From the NCBI GenBank assembly GCA_013397455.1, contig VYZB01000279.1, forward strand, positions 1,109,260-1,173,259: a stretch of DNA of 64,000 nucleotides, in the 5' to 3' direction. The translations under genes and the position numbers were made by a program. This document shows positions 12,101-26,172 of this stretch, piece after piece (position 1 is the stretch's first letter; the number at the start of each line of letters is the position of its first letter). The DNA is from Crotophaga sulcirostris. Its lineage: Eukaryota > Chordata > Aves > Cuculiformes > Crotophagidae. The notes beneath the pieces were generated by a model, which was not told the DNA's origin, ran no database searches, and saw nothing but the letters and a program-made list of their open reading frames with translations.

Positions 12101-13762
12101 AGTTCAACAGCTCCCACTTTTTTTTTTTTGGTCGATTTTATCAGCAGACATGCTTGTCAGCAGTTGTGCAGAAGGTTTGGGAAATAAAAATCTCCTATTT
12201 AGCTTTTTAGGAAGTATGCTTTACCACCTATTTCAGGAATCAGTGTGAATGAAGGGGACAGATCTTGATTGGCCCAAAATCAGCTATCCTTTACTCTTTG
12301 AAGAACAGCTCGAGTGCTGGCAACATCGAATATGTAGTGCTTGTATTAGAGCAGGATATGTTTCCAGCAGTGCTCAGGACTTTGACGCTGTCACACTCAC
12401 AGCTAAGTCTGGCTTTGAAGCTGGCTCTGCTGAGACCTACCAGGATATTTAGTGAAAGACAGTTCTTGTTCAAGTTATGCCCGCTCAATGCATTCTGTCA
12501 TTAATCACACACATCACACTTCTAACTAGCTCCTTCATCCCCTCCTAGCCTTTTTGCTATCATGCCATGAAGGGCAGGATTCCTGTGCCTGGGACTTCCA
12601 TCTCCATATTTAAGTAGCTCAGTGGCAGGTGAATCCCCCTATTTAGGAATCGGACTTCTCCATGATCTTCTCTGCACTTTAGTAACCAAGAAAACTCCAC
12701 TCTATGCAGCAACACTCACTGGTCAGAGAAAAACTGATCCTCTGCGGTGCTGATGAATGCAGAGATGATCTCATCACTTTCAGTCATAGATGCATCCTTT
12801 CTTTCTCCTTGTGGCAGAGGCACTGCTTGATAGGTGTTCTCTTCAGAAGATCCCCCAGCACCACAGCTGTCTGTGTAGATGCCTTCCACAGTTGGGTGTT
12901 TTGTTCAGCCACACATTTCTTGCTTCCTTATAGCACCTGCTTTGATTTTTTTTACTGCCTAAACTCCAGTAAGTTGCTAATTAACTCTCAGAGTGGCAGA
13001 TAAGGGAATTCAGCTAACAGCACTGCATTCATCCTCCGCCATATATGAAGGTTATTTTCATTACTCAAGAGCAAACATTAAGAGATCAGAAATCAGACTC
13101 CACCAGGAGACATCGAAGGCCGAGTCCTCTCTGCTCTGACAACCACTTCTCGTGATCTGTGTCTGGCAGCTTTAAGTCTGCAGTGAATTAGCAAGAAGTT
13201 TCAAACCCAAGATCTTTCATTTCAGTACAAAACTGCTTATCTTGGCAATACTACAGATGAACATTAGATCTACTCCAGCAACCTCTGTTCTCATTTAAAA
13301 CACACTTCATTCCAAAGGAGAACATGACAATTCATGGAGACAGCAGCATCTGATAGTTTCATAACACAGTTCATTTGGGTCTGGAAATGCAAACTATTAA
13401 GTCTCCTAGTTTGCACACCTTAGCTCTAAGCCAAAGAATGGGTTTTGATCACTAAATAGTTATTGCATACTGAGAAAAAAATTAATCTGAATTAACTATT
13501 TTGGAAATAACAAAGTTTGTATAGAATTACGTTATTTTAAATCCAGTAAAGTCATATTTAGAGAGAGCCTTGATACAGGATATCTTATTAAGTCAAATGT
13601 AGCAATAAATAAAGACATATTAATAGTTATTGGCACATTAGGAAGAAGAGTTTTCCTGAAATTTTACAGAGCTAAAATTGTCTCGTCTTCCTTGTGAAAC
13701 CAAGGAGAGAACAGTTAGGATTTTAGGTGGGATTTCTGATTAACCCCAAATGAATTATTTAC
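9166..13762. other. Non-coding stretch upstream of the protease
   Basis: No exon of a recognised gene. The plus strand from about 10018 to 10500 is strongly purine-rich, which explains the long stop-free frame on the other strand. The first exon of the protease could lie here or further right; I could not identify one. Confidence 0.5.
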
Positions 13763-13986
13763 CTTTCAATCTGGAACATTTACCCAAAAGCAAGACAAGC
13801 ACAATACACAGGTGACAGGCTGTTTTCCCTCTCTCATCCTGTACCAAACACCCTAAAAGGCTGTTGTGTTCATTCACAACGCAAGTGATGGAAGTCCAGC
13901 TCCCACCTCTGTCTGAGAGGATTTGATTTGCTAGATTGAACTTATCCATCTCTTCTGGTTGAGCTACTGTGTGTCAGCAAAAGCCC
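13763..13986 (-). other. Exon-like block of unknown identity
   Basis: On the minus strand a fair acceptor (TTGTTCTTACAG) and a donor (AAAG|GTAAAT) bracket 224 nt. Inside is an ATG in good context (GAGATGG) opening 63 codons that stay open to the donor and end in a hydrophobic run (CHLCIVLVLLLG). Spliced to the 8830 acceptor it would be out of frame with the membrane anchor, so it is at best an untranslated or alternative upstream exon of the protease, an exon of a separate transcript, or chance. Confidence 0.25.
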
Positions 13987-16900
13987 CTGTAAGAACAATA
14001 TTTGAAAACTGATAAAAAATGCCTGTTTGGGCAAGAAAAGGAAGTGTAACTTTATCAAATGTGTATTGTGAAAAGGTCCTACTTACTGAGCTGCTGGATA
14101 AGCAGGGAACAGCTACCTCCCTCATAGCACCCTGACCTGGATTTTCTTTCAGATGAATCTAAACCATGTTTTCTGGCACCAGTTGTTTACTCAAGGTCTA
14201 TCGCTGTGCTCTGCATTGAAGAAAACATGCAACCTCTTCTACCTGATCTGTTGCTGTCTTCCTAAATTAAATTTATTATTATATTTTTTATTATTGCTTG
14301 CTGATATTCCAATACTCTCAGAAAAGCCAGTGGCAGAGCTTGGGTGGCATTTCTGCTGATGATGGTCTCTTCACAAGCCATGACCAGTTTTTCCATTCAA
14401 AGATGGATTTAAAGTACATCCATACAACCGCTCTTCCTAGAGATGGGACCTTTCACAAGACAACAGAACAGACTAGTCTGCTGGCCTGGTGAGTGCAATT
14501 TGAAAGTTCTGACTAGGTCCCTGAAGCTCTCTACCTTGTCAGGGTGGTTGGGAATAGGAGCAACTAAAATATAATAAATCTGGCTTAGTCCAGGAGTCCC
14601 ATAGAAAAAGCACATGGCCATGAAGTAGGACATGCTGACTCCACTCTCACCTTTGCCACAAGCAATCACACCAATCTAACACTTCTCCTCCGCTCTTGTG
14701 GTATACTCAGAACAGACTTCTAAGAGAACAGGACAACAACCTCTACTGCTTTGGGTATTGAAACAGAAGCAGCTAGTGCCTGCCTAAGTACTGCAAGACC
14801 CTTATTAGGACAAGGTCGGTTACCTACCAGCCTCAATCACTACGTTTGATATCTCTCAAAGCAACTTTGATACAATGACTTCCAACCACTGAAGGGATCT
14901 GCTGAGGGAAACAAAATGTACGTGTTCTTCTATGTGTCATGCTGAATCAGCTTGATCTCCCCACACCCTTGAACATCCCACAAAAATAGTAGGTACTGCA
15001 TACCACCCCTCTGCAGTCAGATAAAGCATCACTAATGTACTTGTCGCTTACTAATTGAGCTCCTCCCCTTAACCATCCAATTCTATCAAGGTCCTGCTGC
15101 TTCCCAGAAGCACACTTCAGCTGCACAAAGGCAACAGCTCCAAATACTGTTCAGGTCATTTGCATCAAGATTCAAGGACAGCATTCAGTCTTTGGGATGT
15201 GTTAAGTCAGAGCTCAAAATTAACTATATCCATGATGACAAAACGCTGCTTACAGAGACTTCCCTGATTATCCGATCACATTTAAAGTCAGCACAAAAAG
15301 TCTGTCATTCCATAATCTCTCATCCATTTTGAATCCAGCTTTTTGGAGGTTATGAGCTCTTCAATTGTTGGGATAGAGCTAGCCTCCTGTACTGCTATGA
15401 CAGTCTATGAGACATAACTGTAATGCCAACAACTGAAATATCCTTGATCAATAATGGATCTTTCTATAATTGACTGCTACAGCCAACAAGTTGAGAAAGA
15501 CTCTCATATTCTGAAATAAGCTTTAGCAAAACTAAGAAGGCTACTCACTACATAAGGACTTTACAATCTGCATAAACAAGTGAGGAGCCATCCCAATGTA
15601 AAAAAAAAAAATTATGTACAGTTTAGGATAATGTTCTGCAACTTCTACATCACTTTGATCTCCCAGATTTCCACTTCCAGCTGCACTGATCACAGACAAG
15701 CATCTTATTCTGTTAGTTCGGTAGTCTCAGAATATAGCAGTAGATCTCTTTTTCAGCCTCTGAAAATAGTTCTGCCTGCTTTGTCCCTCTTCGACTAGTT
15801 GAATTCTACTCCAGAAGTGAGATGTCAAACAATCAATCAGTTACGGTCTTTGTGGATTTTCAGTTTAATTTTTATTCCAAGGCAGAGTGGATGAAATGTT
15901 CTGGTGCCAGATTTGGTGTTTCCTAGCTGATTCTGCACATATTAATACTTCCCTGGCTGCATACAAAGCCTACAAAAAAAAATAAATAGCAGCACAAGAA
16001 GTTACCTTTACCTACTTTACTCCATTCACCCTCTTGTACCATCCTATTAGCCCAGTATTTGTGACTGAAAAGCATTCTAACCACAGTAGCACAAACAGCA
16101 GATCAGAGTCGGGGTGCAGTGAGATGACTCGCACCTGGTCCCTCGCTGTAGCATTTGGTGGCTATAGGCCACCTTGATTTGTTGCTATACTATGCTGTAG
16201 AGGACCTGGGGAATTCTCAGAAAACAAATGCATTTTGGGTGAGGAGAAAGGGTAAAAGACAAGCAGGATTACTGATACACAGAAGGCAGCTCAAACCAGA
16301 AGTAACCTCAGCTACTGCCATTCTACTCACACCCTCAATCAAAGCTCAAATTGCCCCATAAATCTACACATGATATAGCCATGATGCCCAGGCTACCGAG
16401 GATCAAGTCAGAAGGCTGTGGCACTCACCTCTGGGTACCGCTGAGAAGTCAGCAAGAAGGTCTTCTATCTGGGAGATGTCCTGTCCCAAACACCACAACA
16501 CTCTGCGCGGCATCTCAGCATAGACTTGAGGCTTTATCTCCCGAATTAGGAAAGAAAGGAGTCATAGGCAAGTCAGAACAAACAAGTCCAGCAAGTCTCA
16601 GTGACAGAGGCTTACCCATTGGCATGATTCCTCCCCTAAAACAAAACAATACACTTCTTTCATCACACCCTTCATCCAGGAATCCCAAAGTCTTTTCAGA
16701 GCATGAACTACACCCTGCAACACCCCAAATCAGAAGAGCCATGAAAATTTTGCAAGGATGCAGAATTTATTTCCTTCTTTGGTATAATTAAAAACAGATC
16801 AGGAATTATAGGCAGGACCAACATAGAAAACTTGCATGTTCTAAAGAGACAATGTTCAGTCCCAGGCCAGATACGGAGTTGACAAATTGATGTAGATTCA

Positions 16901-19900
16901 GTGGTATGTGCCTCTTAACTCCCTTGAAGTTCCTTGAAGTTGATCATTTGGCCAGACAAAAACTTGCCCCCATAAAAACAGCTACATTCCAGTTTGCTGC
17001 TCTTTTGTTACTTCTTGGACATTAATTTTAATTGTGCCCATCTAGCCACACAAACACGTTTCTGTCCTGGAAAAATTCTTTTAGGTAACAGACATTTGGG
17101 ATATAAACATTTGCAGGTTGTCTAGATAAGCATTTCTACTTGTGCTAGTTACAGCAAGTTAACTGGCAAGACAATTAACACAAGCACAAACTCTAATCTG
17201 AAGCATCATTTCTCAGTCTTCCTGGAAATCCTTTTTTCAGATTTAAGTTTTCTCAGTTCCATCAAACTTACTAGAAAACATATGTCCATGTAATCTTACA
17301 CACAGATTTGTTTCAGAAAGCAAGTAAAGAAGGCATATATGTGGTACATATTTTCTTTGCTTTGCTGTAATAAGTTTTCTAACATTTAGGGACTCTCTTC
17401 CTCCAACTTAATGACCTTCATTTGACCTCTCTACAGCTCAGAGATCACCATCTTAGTAATAATCTAATGCAAATACATCTTACATGGCTGGAGCTCTTCC
17501 TTCCCTGTGACAGGAAGACTGCCTATCTGAGAAGACAATCTTCTTTTGAATGAAACATAGGCTAAAGATAAGCCTCATCTTCTCATAATTTGGATCAGTC
17601 AATATCTCAGCGTAATTTGTTACGAAACTCGATACAGTTGCTTATGATACACGTAATGTAAATGCTTCTCAATACTTAAACTGGAAGCTGCATTGTCATC
17701 CCATATAGGACCATTTATATTGAGTCAGTCCAGTTGTGCAAGAAAAATGCAGTCAGAAGCCTAGCTAGAGGGTCACAATTTCCAAAAGTAAAGTATCAAG
17801 TGTCATATGAGTACCTGACCCATATGTAGGTAGTGTGAAGACATTCATTCCAGGCAGTCCATGACCCTCAGAAATAAGAGCCACCTATGCCACAATCAAG
17901 TCACAAGAAAGGGAAGAACACGACACAGACTTCCTGGCAATCTCTGAACAGTGTCATCTGCAGACAAAAAAAAAAACCCTATGGTTATTAAAAGAAGAGG
18001 TTAAAGTGAGGAGGCTTTTTAGGGCACTGAAAAGCTCTCCCAGACCTAGTTCCATGGCAGGAAGGTGTCAATCTGATTAAGGATGTAATAACTCTGGTCA
18101 ATGGTCTTCTCCGCACAAGGTGTCTGTGTATCTTCTTGTACTGACTACTTCCCTGAGGCAAAAATCCCAGATGAGAAAAAGGGACAGGCGACAGCCATCA
18201 GTGGTTCAGTTACCAGGTACCCAACAGGTTTGGTTCCTGAATCCAGAGACAGTGTACTGACGTGCCTGCTCATGCTACACTGACAAACTTCAAAAAAAAA
18301 AAAAGCCTAGACAAGTTGGGAAATGCTGGGAAGGAGGCAGAGGCTGTGGTCCACCTGAGTACCACATAAAAGAAGAGAGATTATGGAGGCAGAGTGTAGA
18401 ATGTCACAGGCAAGCACATCCATCATAATACAGCTGGTGGGGAAGCAAAGTCTCAATGTACAACTAAAGCAATTGATTAAGGAAGACAGATTCAGGTTCT
18501 TCAGGGACTGCGGAAGCTTCTCAAGTAGATTAGCCTAGCAAAGCCAGATTTCCACCTAACTGAGGAGGAAACAGGATCTGCATTTCACATCAAGAAGATG
18601 ATAGAGAAATTTCAAACTGACAAGTAGGAGAAAGCAGACTGATGCACACAGAATGAAATGTTTTGAATCCTATGACTGACACTGCAACCTCAAGTAAAGA
18701 ATAGGACAGAAGTTAGCAAAAGTCAAATAGTAAACAAAAGTAATAAAATAAAAAGTCTGATATGAATAGGATACAGCAACAAAAAGCCAAAACAATGCTC
18801 TCCATGCTTCACAGAATTCTAAGATGAGAACAATGGTAGAGCCCCAGAATGCTTATATTAAATGAGGGCATGGACACAGCAGTCATAAAGGCAGGAAGGC
18901 AACGGAATGAGGAAATATCAAGGAACTATTATTTCCATTATTTCAATTACTCTGAAGTAAAGCGTGAAATCTTTACATTGACCACTCAGCTAATACTGGC
19001 TTTCTAGATGCCGCGGATGGCTGTTACAGGAACAAGTAGCCAGGAAACACACAAAACGGGAAGCAACTCTTAATTCAGTCCTGATCAGTACACACAATGG
19101 GTTCATCATATTTTTGCAACGTACTTGAAGTATATTAACATCAGATTCAGCATTTCTACAGACCTCCAAAGCCAGAAGATCAACTACTGCTATGCTCAGC
19201 TTCAAAGATAGGAAGCACACAAAAGTAGAAACATCAATGAAGGAACCTTAAGGAACTGCATGTTTTCTGGAGACTGACTATTTCAAGACATCATGTTAGT
19301 CTCAGAGCAAATGCATCCTGCCTGCTAAAGGAAAAAAAGCCTTGAGGAAGCCTAATATCAAACACAATGGTATTTTTAAAAAATTCAAAACCATTTGAAG
19401 CCAGAAAGTGTATTTCAGAAAAACCTTAAATGATTCCTTTGTGTCGGCTTTGAGATGGCTGAATGGACCAGAATTTAATGCAGTGTTCAGGGTACAGGCA
19501 TAATGTGGATTAATGTTGTGATATAAGTTTGTTCCCTTTGTGCTTTTCTATTGTCTTTCCAGGTAGTTTCTAGCATTTCTACGTCTCTGTCTCACAGGAA
19601 TTGTTACATTCACAAATGGCCTGAAAAAAAAATATAGAGATGACAATCATTCAATGGTAATTGCCTATTCATGACAGTAAAAACTACAACGTGCTGCAGA
19701 AACATCTCATAATATTGAGATATTACGTAATAAAACAACAGATGAATTTCAGAATGAGAAAACATAAAGGGACACACATGCGGAAAAAACAGTCCTAACC
19801 TTACCTAACTGTTAGGTGTTGAGTTGGTTACTCTTTCAGGAATAAGATTGAGGCAGAGTCTCCTATGAGAATATCAACTTGGGGAAGTCAAAAACCAAGA

Positions 19901-20682
19901 GGAATGCTAGAAACTACCTGTTCCTGGTCCATTCAGCCATCTCAAAGCCGACACAAATGAATCATGTAATGTTTTGAAAGAAGCAGCACAGATGACCAAA
20001 GGAATAAAGCAGCTTATATCCACAGGATGCCTGAACACACCAGGATTCTGCAGCCAGAGAAGGATATGGAGGAAGTGGTAGGGGTCTAGAGAGTAAGTGT
20101 GGAGTACTGAAGGTGAACAGGAAAACACTATTCATTGTTTCTTCTCATACAAGAACTTGGGTATTTCAAACAAGAGGAGCAGTTTTAAAAACAAGCACAA
20201 GAAGACATTGTCATATAACATACAGGTAAGGTACGTGACTCCTTGCCGCAAAGTATGCAAAATATCAAATATTTTCAACATTTAAAGGGAATAAGTACTA
20301 CTCTGGAAGGAAATTCCACATAGAGCTCTTAAATATTATTGTTTCACCTTTGTGATCCAGAATTTCCTGACTTGAATCACTGGAAATTGAAAAAACACCC
20401 TCAGGAAGCACCATAATCTGACTGCTGCATTCTCATCTTCCCTAGGTGTTCTCCACTGACTACTCCACAAGTCTCTAGTTCATTTAGCTACCAGGTATTC
20501 CTTCATAATAATAACGAAGTATTATTAATCCTGTGATAGAACAACTGCCATCTTGGGATCAATGTTTTCCCCACCTGTCTCCTGAGCAAAATGTCTGTCC
20601 TACCTAGCTAGATCAGTAGCCACAGAAAGGAGGTATTGGTGTCTTTGCTCTTATAGAACAATGGCAGCCCTCTCATCAGAGC
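13987..20682. other. Intergenic sequence, nothing recognised
   Basis: Ordinary AT-rich sequence with short A-runs (for example near 15600 and 18291). Only short chance open frames; no recognisable exon, RNA gene or clear repeat. Confidence 0.5.
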
Positions 20683-20890
20683 AGTTCAGTTGGAAGGGTC
20701 CTAACAAAGATAATCTAGCCCAACTGCCAAGAAACTACAGGTGCCATCATTCAACAGTGCATTCAGCTTAGCTTATAGAAGAAGCTTGTGCTCCACAACA
20801 GCGTGCAGTCCTGGTGACAGATCACCCATCTGTATGATAGCTGTATCTGATGACACATCAGGCTCCAGTAAGGGGCTGTGGCCCTTCAGG
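20683..20890 (-). mobile_element. Old CR1 3' fragment
   Basis: Starts with TTCAGTTGGAAGGGTCCT, a worn version of the CR1 3' block GGTTGGAAGGGACCT, followed by AATCTAGCCCAACTGCC. Poorly preserved, so the far end is approximate. Confidence 0.5.
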
Positions 20891-21163
20891 TAAGCTGAAT
20901 GGTGTTGCACTGATTTGAGACTAAAGGACTGTCACAAAAGTGACAGCACCTCATGTCTTGCACAGGACTAAAACTTGCCACTGTCTTTTTTAAATTAATT
21001 TCAGACATGCACTGCCATTTTTTTAGATTCCCCCAAAGCTTGGCAAGTGAGGTATGGTATACAACAGGCACACACAGTGTACCTGTAGCCTCACACACTG
21101 ACCAGCACTCAGGTCAGCTGACAACATCCTTTATCAGGCCCACACAAACAATAGCTGCTAAAG

Positions 21164-21366
21164 CTGGAGTGTCCAACTCCTGCCTCCTGCCATTCTCCTG
21201 CTCCTGCAGCGTACCGCGCGTCACACGCTGCACACGTGCCCAGCGCTGGCAGGAGCGCAGGGACAAGGAGCTCGGCGCTGCCAACAGGTACAAACAAGGT
21301 GCCTGAACAGATAAAACACGGTGGAGGGACGGATTCATCCCACAGGTTGTAAGTCTGACACCCCCA
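21164..21366 (-). mobile_element. 203-bp non-autonomous hAT-like element, copy A
   Basis: 203 bp, the reverse complement of copy B at 51874-52076 (about 85% identity by eye). The ends carry the CAGGGGTGTCA-type inverted repeat in degraded form (CTGGAGTGTCC .. TGACACCCCCA). Flanking octamers TGCTAAAG and TACTAAAT match at 6 of 8, as expected of an old 8-bp target duplication. The interior is GC- and CpG-rich and has no transposase. Confidence 0.7.
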
Positions 21367-24300
21367 TACTAAATCTTTGCTTTACTTTCTGATTTTATTG
21401 AGGGAGTATCTTTCCTTATGAAACTTCAGAAAACAAGAGAAGCTTTCAATATACAAGGATCTTTATCCACTTTTTTCTTGGTAGCGCTGCTGCAATTGAA
21501 AGTGTCATAGGGCTAAGTTTGATTACAGTTGCCAGAGGATTTGCTACCAAGTTGATTTTAATAATAGCCTACTTAATTCAAATCAAAATGTGCTTGGAAC
21601 TTGAAGCCTTCAGACCAATTTTGGAGCTGACACTAGGCCTACCCAGCGTGATGATGCTGACGTCAAGTCTCCCTGAACATGACAATCAAAATAATACTCA
21701 GGCACAATAACTGCAGGAACTGAAGCTGGAAGAAATTCAACTCAAACCTAGACTATTTTTTTAATGGTGTCTGAACAGAGACACTCTATAGCAGCAAGGC
21801 ATGTATATCAATTAACCCTGATTCTGTCATTGAAGAGAAAGAAAAAAATCCATGAAGAGGTAGATACGTAGCTGACTCCCAGAGCAGGTTCACAGCACTG
21901 AAGTTTCCTACACTGAGTGCACAGAGAGCAGAGTTTCCCCACAAAGAGCTCATCATTTCATCTGGTCTACAAATACTGGGGTACCTTCAGTGTCACCTAA
22001 ATAATCCTGACATCCTATGACTTCAACCTCATGCCTTGCATAAAGGATATAGTACGAAAGCCATAAGCAAACAAAGGTAAAGTGCTGTTTCAGCCTTTGG
22101 AAGGGCATTTCCTAACCACCTCCTATTAGCACACCGCTTTGATTTGTCAGTAACAAAACATTGACAGGATTAAGTCGCTCTGCTAGAAGTGTATCAGCAC
22201 AAGCTACAGAATATCCAGGATTCTGTTTGGCAGCAACGAGTCTAGCTTCTGTATAAGCTGGAAATTCCTTAAAACAGAGGTTACTACACAAGCAAACTTA
22301 AGTTTTCTGCTGTACTTTTTTATTGCTGTACTACCAATTTATTTGAACTCATGCATATTCCAAGCAGACTGGGGAGAGATCCAAAGCCAATAGGTACAGA
22401 AGTAATTTTTTATGCCTGTGACCCTTCACTTTTTTTTTTTATCTTGTTTTGCTTCCTGTGTCCTTAAGAGCAAACTGTACTTTCACCTAGGGCTCTGAGT
22501 TGAGGAGCATTTACTGTTACTCATTTAGGGCAATCCTAAAAAACCTCCTCCTTATTACACTACCGTGAAGCAATTTACTGGTTAGAGCCTCCTGCTGCCT
22601 TGTCAATCTTTTCCTTAGTTGAGAAATGTACATTATCTAGAACTGCCCTGACTTGTAGAATGCTGAAGAATGGTCTTAGACACTAAGCTACTAACAAGAT
22701 CTTGTTATCCTAATGTGTCACCAGAATTGCTTCAACAACCCTTGTGACTCCTTCCCATTATGTTTGCCATGACAGCTCTTGTTTTGTTCCTGAAATGATA
22801 CCGAGACATATACATGCCTACAGTACATGCATAGTACCTAACCATAGTACTTAACCCCTCCTTAGATAGTTCTTGAAACACAGAGAACCAAAACCAATCA
22901 ATTGCTGTTGTAGGGAATGAAACAGAAACTGATATACAAGCACAGATCTACAACTAACTCAAATCATCTTCACTGGGTTACCCAATACTAAGCTGTACTA
23001 ATACCTCCTAGTTGAAGATTTCTTCCCATTACTTAAGGGATGGCTGTTCAGGTTCAGGCAATGATCCCTGTGCTTGGAAACTAAGCTACAAGTCTTGTTA
23101 AAGGCAGAGTAAAAAGGGGGAGAAGGAATTGAGAGATTAAGCAAAAATTTTATAATTTGCCTTTTTTGGGATCTGTCTCTAGGGGATGAAAGACAACTCC
23201 AAAGAGTAAAATACTTTTACGTTTGTGTTTTCTGTTTAACACAATTATTCTACAAAGCTAGTATTAAGATGAAGAGAAATTTAATTACCTTATTCCTATT
23301 GTGAAGGATGAAATTAGCATGTCCATAACAGGACAAAATATTTCCAGGTCATCATTAGTCTGTGTGAAGAAAGATACTCAATGAAATGGCAGTGGATGTG
23401 ACCTTGAGCACAACTCTGGATTCGAAATCAGGAAAGGAAAGGAAAGGTGGTGGTGAGGAACAGCAAGATGAGAATCAAAAATACTGCAAATTAGACCTTG
23501 GAGCATTTGCCCATGAAGGCTGAGGCTGTCATGAATGACCAGGATGTAAAGTCAGACAAGTAGAGGAAAGAAAAAATATTAAGAAATTTCTGTCATTCGC
23601 ATGCCCTCTTTCAGTCAGCAAAATTTGAGGTTGCAGTGAAAAATAAAGGAATAGCAGTGTTTGAACTGCTGGACAGCAGAAAGGAACAGCTCTTCAATAC
23701 TACCCCAGTGGACTCTACAGTCTCAAGGATCCAGAAATCTTCCTGCCACACTGAGGGGCGTGTCACAGTTGCACTAGATACCAGACTCATGGAATACAGA
23801 CCAAAGACAGCATGCAAGTAGCTACCAGCTTTGAGGGACACAACTCGTGACCTACTGCATTTCACTGCTTCTGCCCATGCTGTGCAGAAGCCCACCAGAC
23901 CATCACCAGCAAGAATACAGTGTTGCCCCTGGCAGCACAATACTGCCTGCACCACTCAGCTCCAGTACAGATTCTTGCAGAGTGATCCCAATTCCCTCTG
24001 GGACCCAATGTGTCCCAGCAGTGAAGACTCACTGCAACCACAGATGACTTCTCTAGTAAGCCTAGAGCTTCATTCCCTACAGGAAACAGAGTAGGGTACA
24101 GACCACACTTAGGGTACCCTTTAACACTCAATACTACAGGTAGGTAGTGCACAAAGTGGTGGAAGACAATCTTTCTATAATCAGCAACCTTCCACTGCAA
24201 ACATTGAGCCACAGTGCTTCAAGATTTTTACTAACTGGAACACAACATTTTAAGCATTTTTTTTTTCTTTTGTTTAAATACAAGAAGACTGCCCCCACCC

Positions 24301-25580
24301 TGGTGCCAGCATTTCACATATTTGCACTAAGGACACATACATATGGAACGCTTAGGCATAACAGGGCTGCAATAACAACACAGCAACATCTTTGTGCTGA
24401 ACACATGGGCGATTTTGCTGTAGACAGGCAGGTTTCTTGGGATGTTCCACCCTTCCTGCTTGCTGAAGCTGGGTGGATCAGCCCCTGGTCTGCATTGCTA
24501 AAAAAAGAGAAGGCTGGTACAGGGAGCTGGGCTAACAAAGCATTTGGGTGGGGAGACAGAATCAAACAGTGCTGGTGACAGCTAAGTTTCTCAGGCCGTG
24601 CCTGCATATTACAGTCTTGATATCTCCCTTACCTGTGAAGAGATGAAACTCTCCAACTTCAGTGGAAGGGGTCTCTGTCTCTTATAAATCATCTCTGCAA
24701 TGCACTGACACTGCAAGGCAGCACACGCTCAGGGAGCCAGGCCACCACACTCCAGCACACAGCAACTACAAGGGAAGAAGATTTGGCGGTGATAGATGAT
24801 TGCCAAGAGAAGGAATGCAATGGAAAACTATTCTTACACGAGAAGTGAAAAACCTAGACAGGACAGAGCACAAAGTCTATTTTAAAAGGACATGGAAGAC
24901 AAGAGCTAGACAATCAAAATCTGCTTGGGTCGTTATTCCACTATGAGACTTGGCCGGAATTAAACAGCCGCAGTGTGAACACCAACCCACCCTGTGGAAT
25001 AACAGCCACAAACTACATGGCAAGCTACGCATTTTTCCTGGAAACAGCCATACTTTGACATTGCACCTTCTGCAGTCATTTTGTTTATGACATTTTAAGT
25101 GCTCTTTGTGTGGCAGTACCCACATTCTGAAAGACAAAAGTTTCAGTGGTAGAGGGGAAACTTTCCTTGGCTGGTTTCAGGGGATTAGAGAGAGAAGAGT
25201 ATCTTTCTTTTCTATCTGAGATGTCCTCTTGGGTCCGACACACAGGACTTGGGCAGACCCTCACCCTTCCTAAGCAGCAGCTCGAGCCTGTGCATGATGC
25301 AGATGTCAGCACAGGCATAGAGCTATCTTGTGGCACCTTTTTTTTTGAAGAAAGAGGCAGAAGACCTGGTCCAGCAGCACCTGACTGCTAGGCTAAGGGA
25401 GATGGGTTGGTGTGTGGGGATTTGATACCTGTGACTGTCAGCTACTAGGAGACATACCATGAGTGTGTCAACGTTTGAAGTATGGCTGATAGTAAGAGAG
25501 TTTCTCCCTCTCTCTGTGGCCACAGATGTTGGAAATTTCAGTTTTCATTATCAAATGGATTCATTCTTGTCTAACTGACA
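21367..25580. other. Intergenic sequence, nothing recognised
   Basis: No supported gene. A short AGGAAAGGAAAGGAAAGG run lies near 23430. Open frames around 23.6-24.6 kb exist in several phases but show no recognisable domain or paired splice sites. Confidence 0.45.
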
Positions 25581-26172
25581 ATATTATCTTAACACATTGT
25601 TACAAATCAACTGGAAATAAGTTCAGGTTACCCTGGAATACACTTCAAGTATTCTCCCTCAAAGTTCAGCACTGTTGGAGGTAAACTAATTCCCAGATAT
25701 GACCAGGTTGGAAAGTGCTGTTTATACCTTAAATAATCCTGGATCTTTACATTGAGAGCAACCTGTGAGGGACACTGCTAAAGTCATTCAGGTTTCAATT
25801 TGCATCACAACCAAAGGCTTTCTCCTGGTAGGCACGTAAGTACAAATTTCTATTTATCTACACAAACAGCTCCAAGATTTTTTTGAAAGAAAGAGTTAGC
25901 TCTATGTGAACACCTTAGAGAGTCCTATGTTTGAACACGGAAGTTTGCCTTTCAAATGTACCCATCATTAATGGGCGGTTAGAATGGCAAGGGACAAGTG
26001 TTGTGAGGTGGTCCTGCAAGGAGCTAAGACTAAGGAGAGATGACTAACAGTCAATTCACCACATTAGCTAGCTACCAATTATCTGCTAAACTGTATTAAC
26101 TAGTCAAATGCCAATTCCAGGGTAACCTGAACTTATTTCCAGTTGATTTGTAACAACATGTTAAGATAATAT
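25581..26172. repeat. 59-bp inverted repeat with 474-bp spacer
   Basis: Arms 25581-25639 and 26114-26172 are reverse complements at 57 of 59 positions; the two mismatches are adjacent (CA versus TG). Homology stops sharply at both ends of each arm. The outer ends can be read as TA followed by TTATCTTAACA, which would fit a TA-target DNA transposon remnant, but the spacer shows no transposase. Confidence 0.75.

Noticed and set aside
13763..13986. First coding exon of the protease
   Set aside because: Joining its donor to the 8830 acceptor puts the membrane-anchor exon out of frame.
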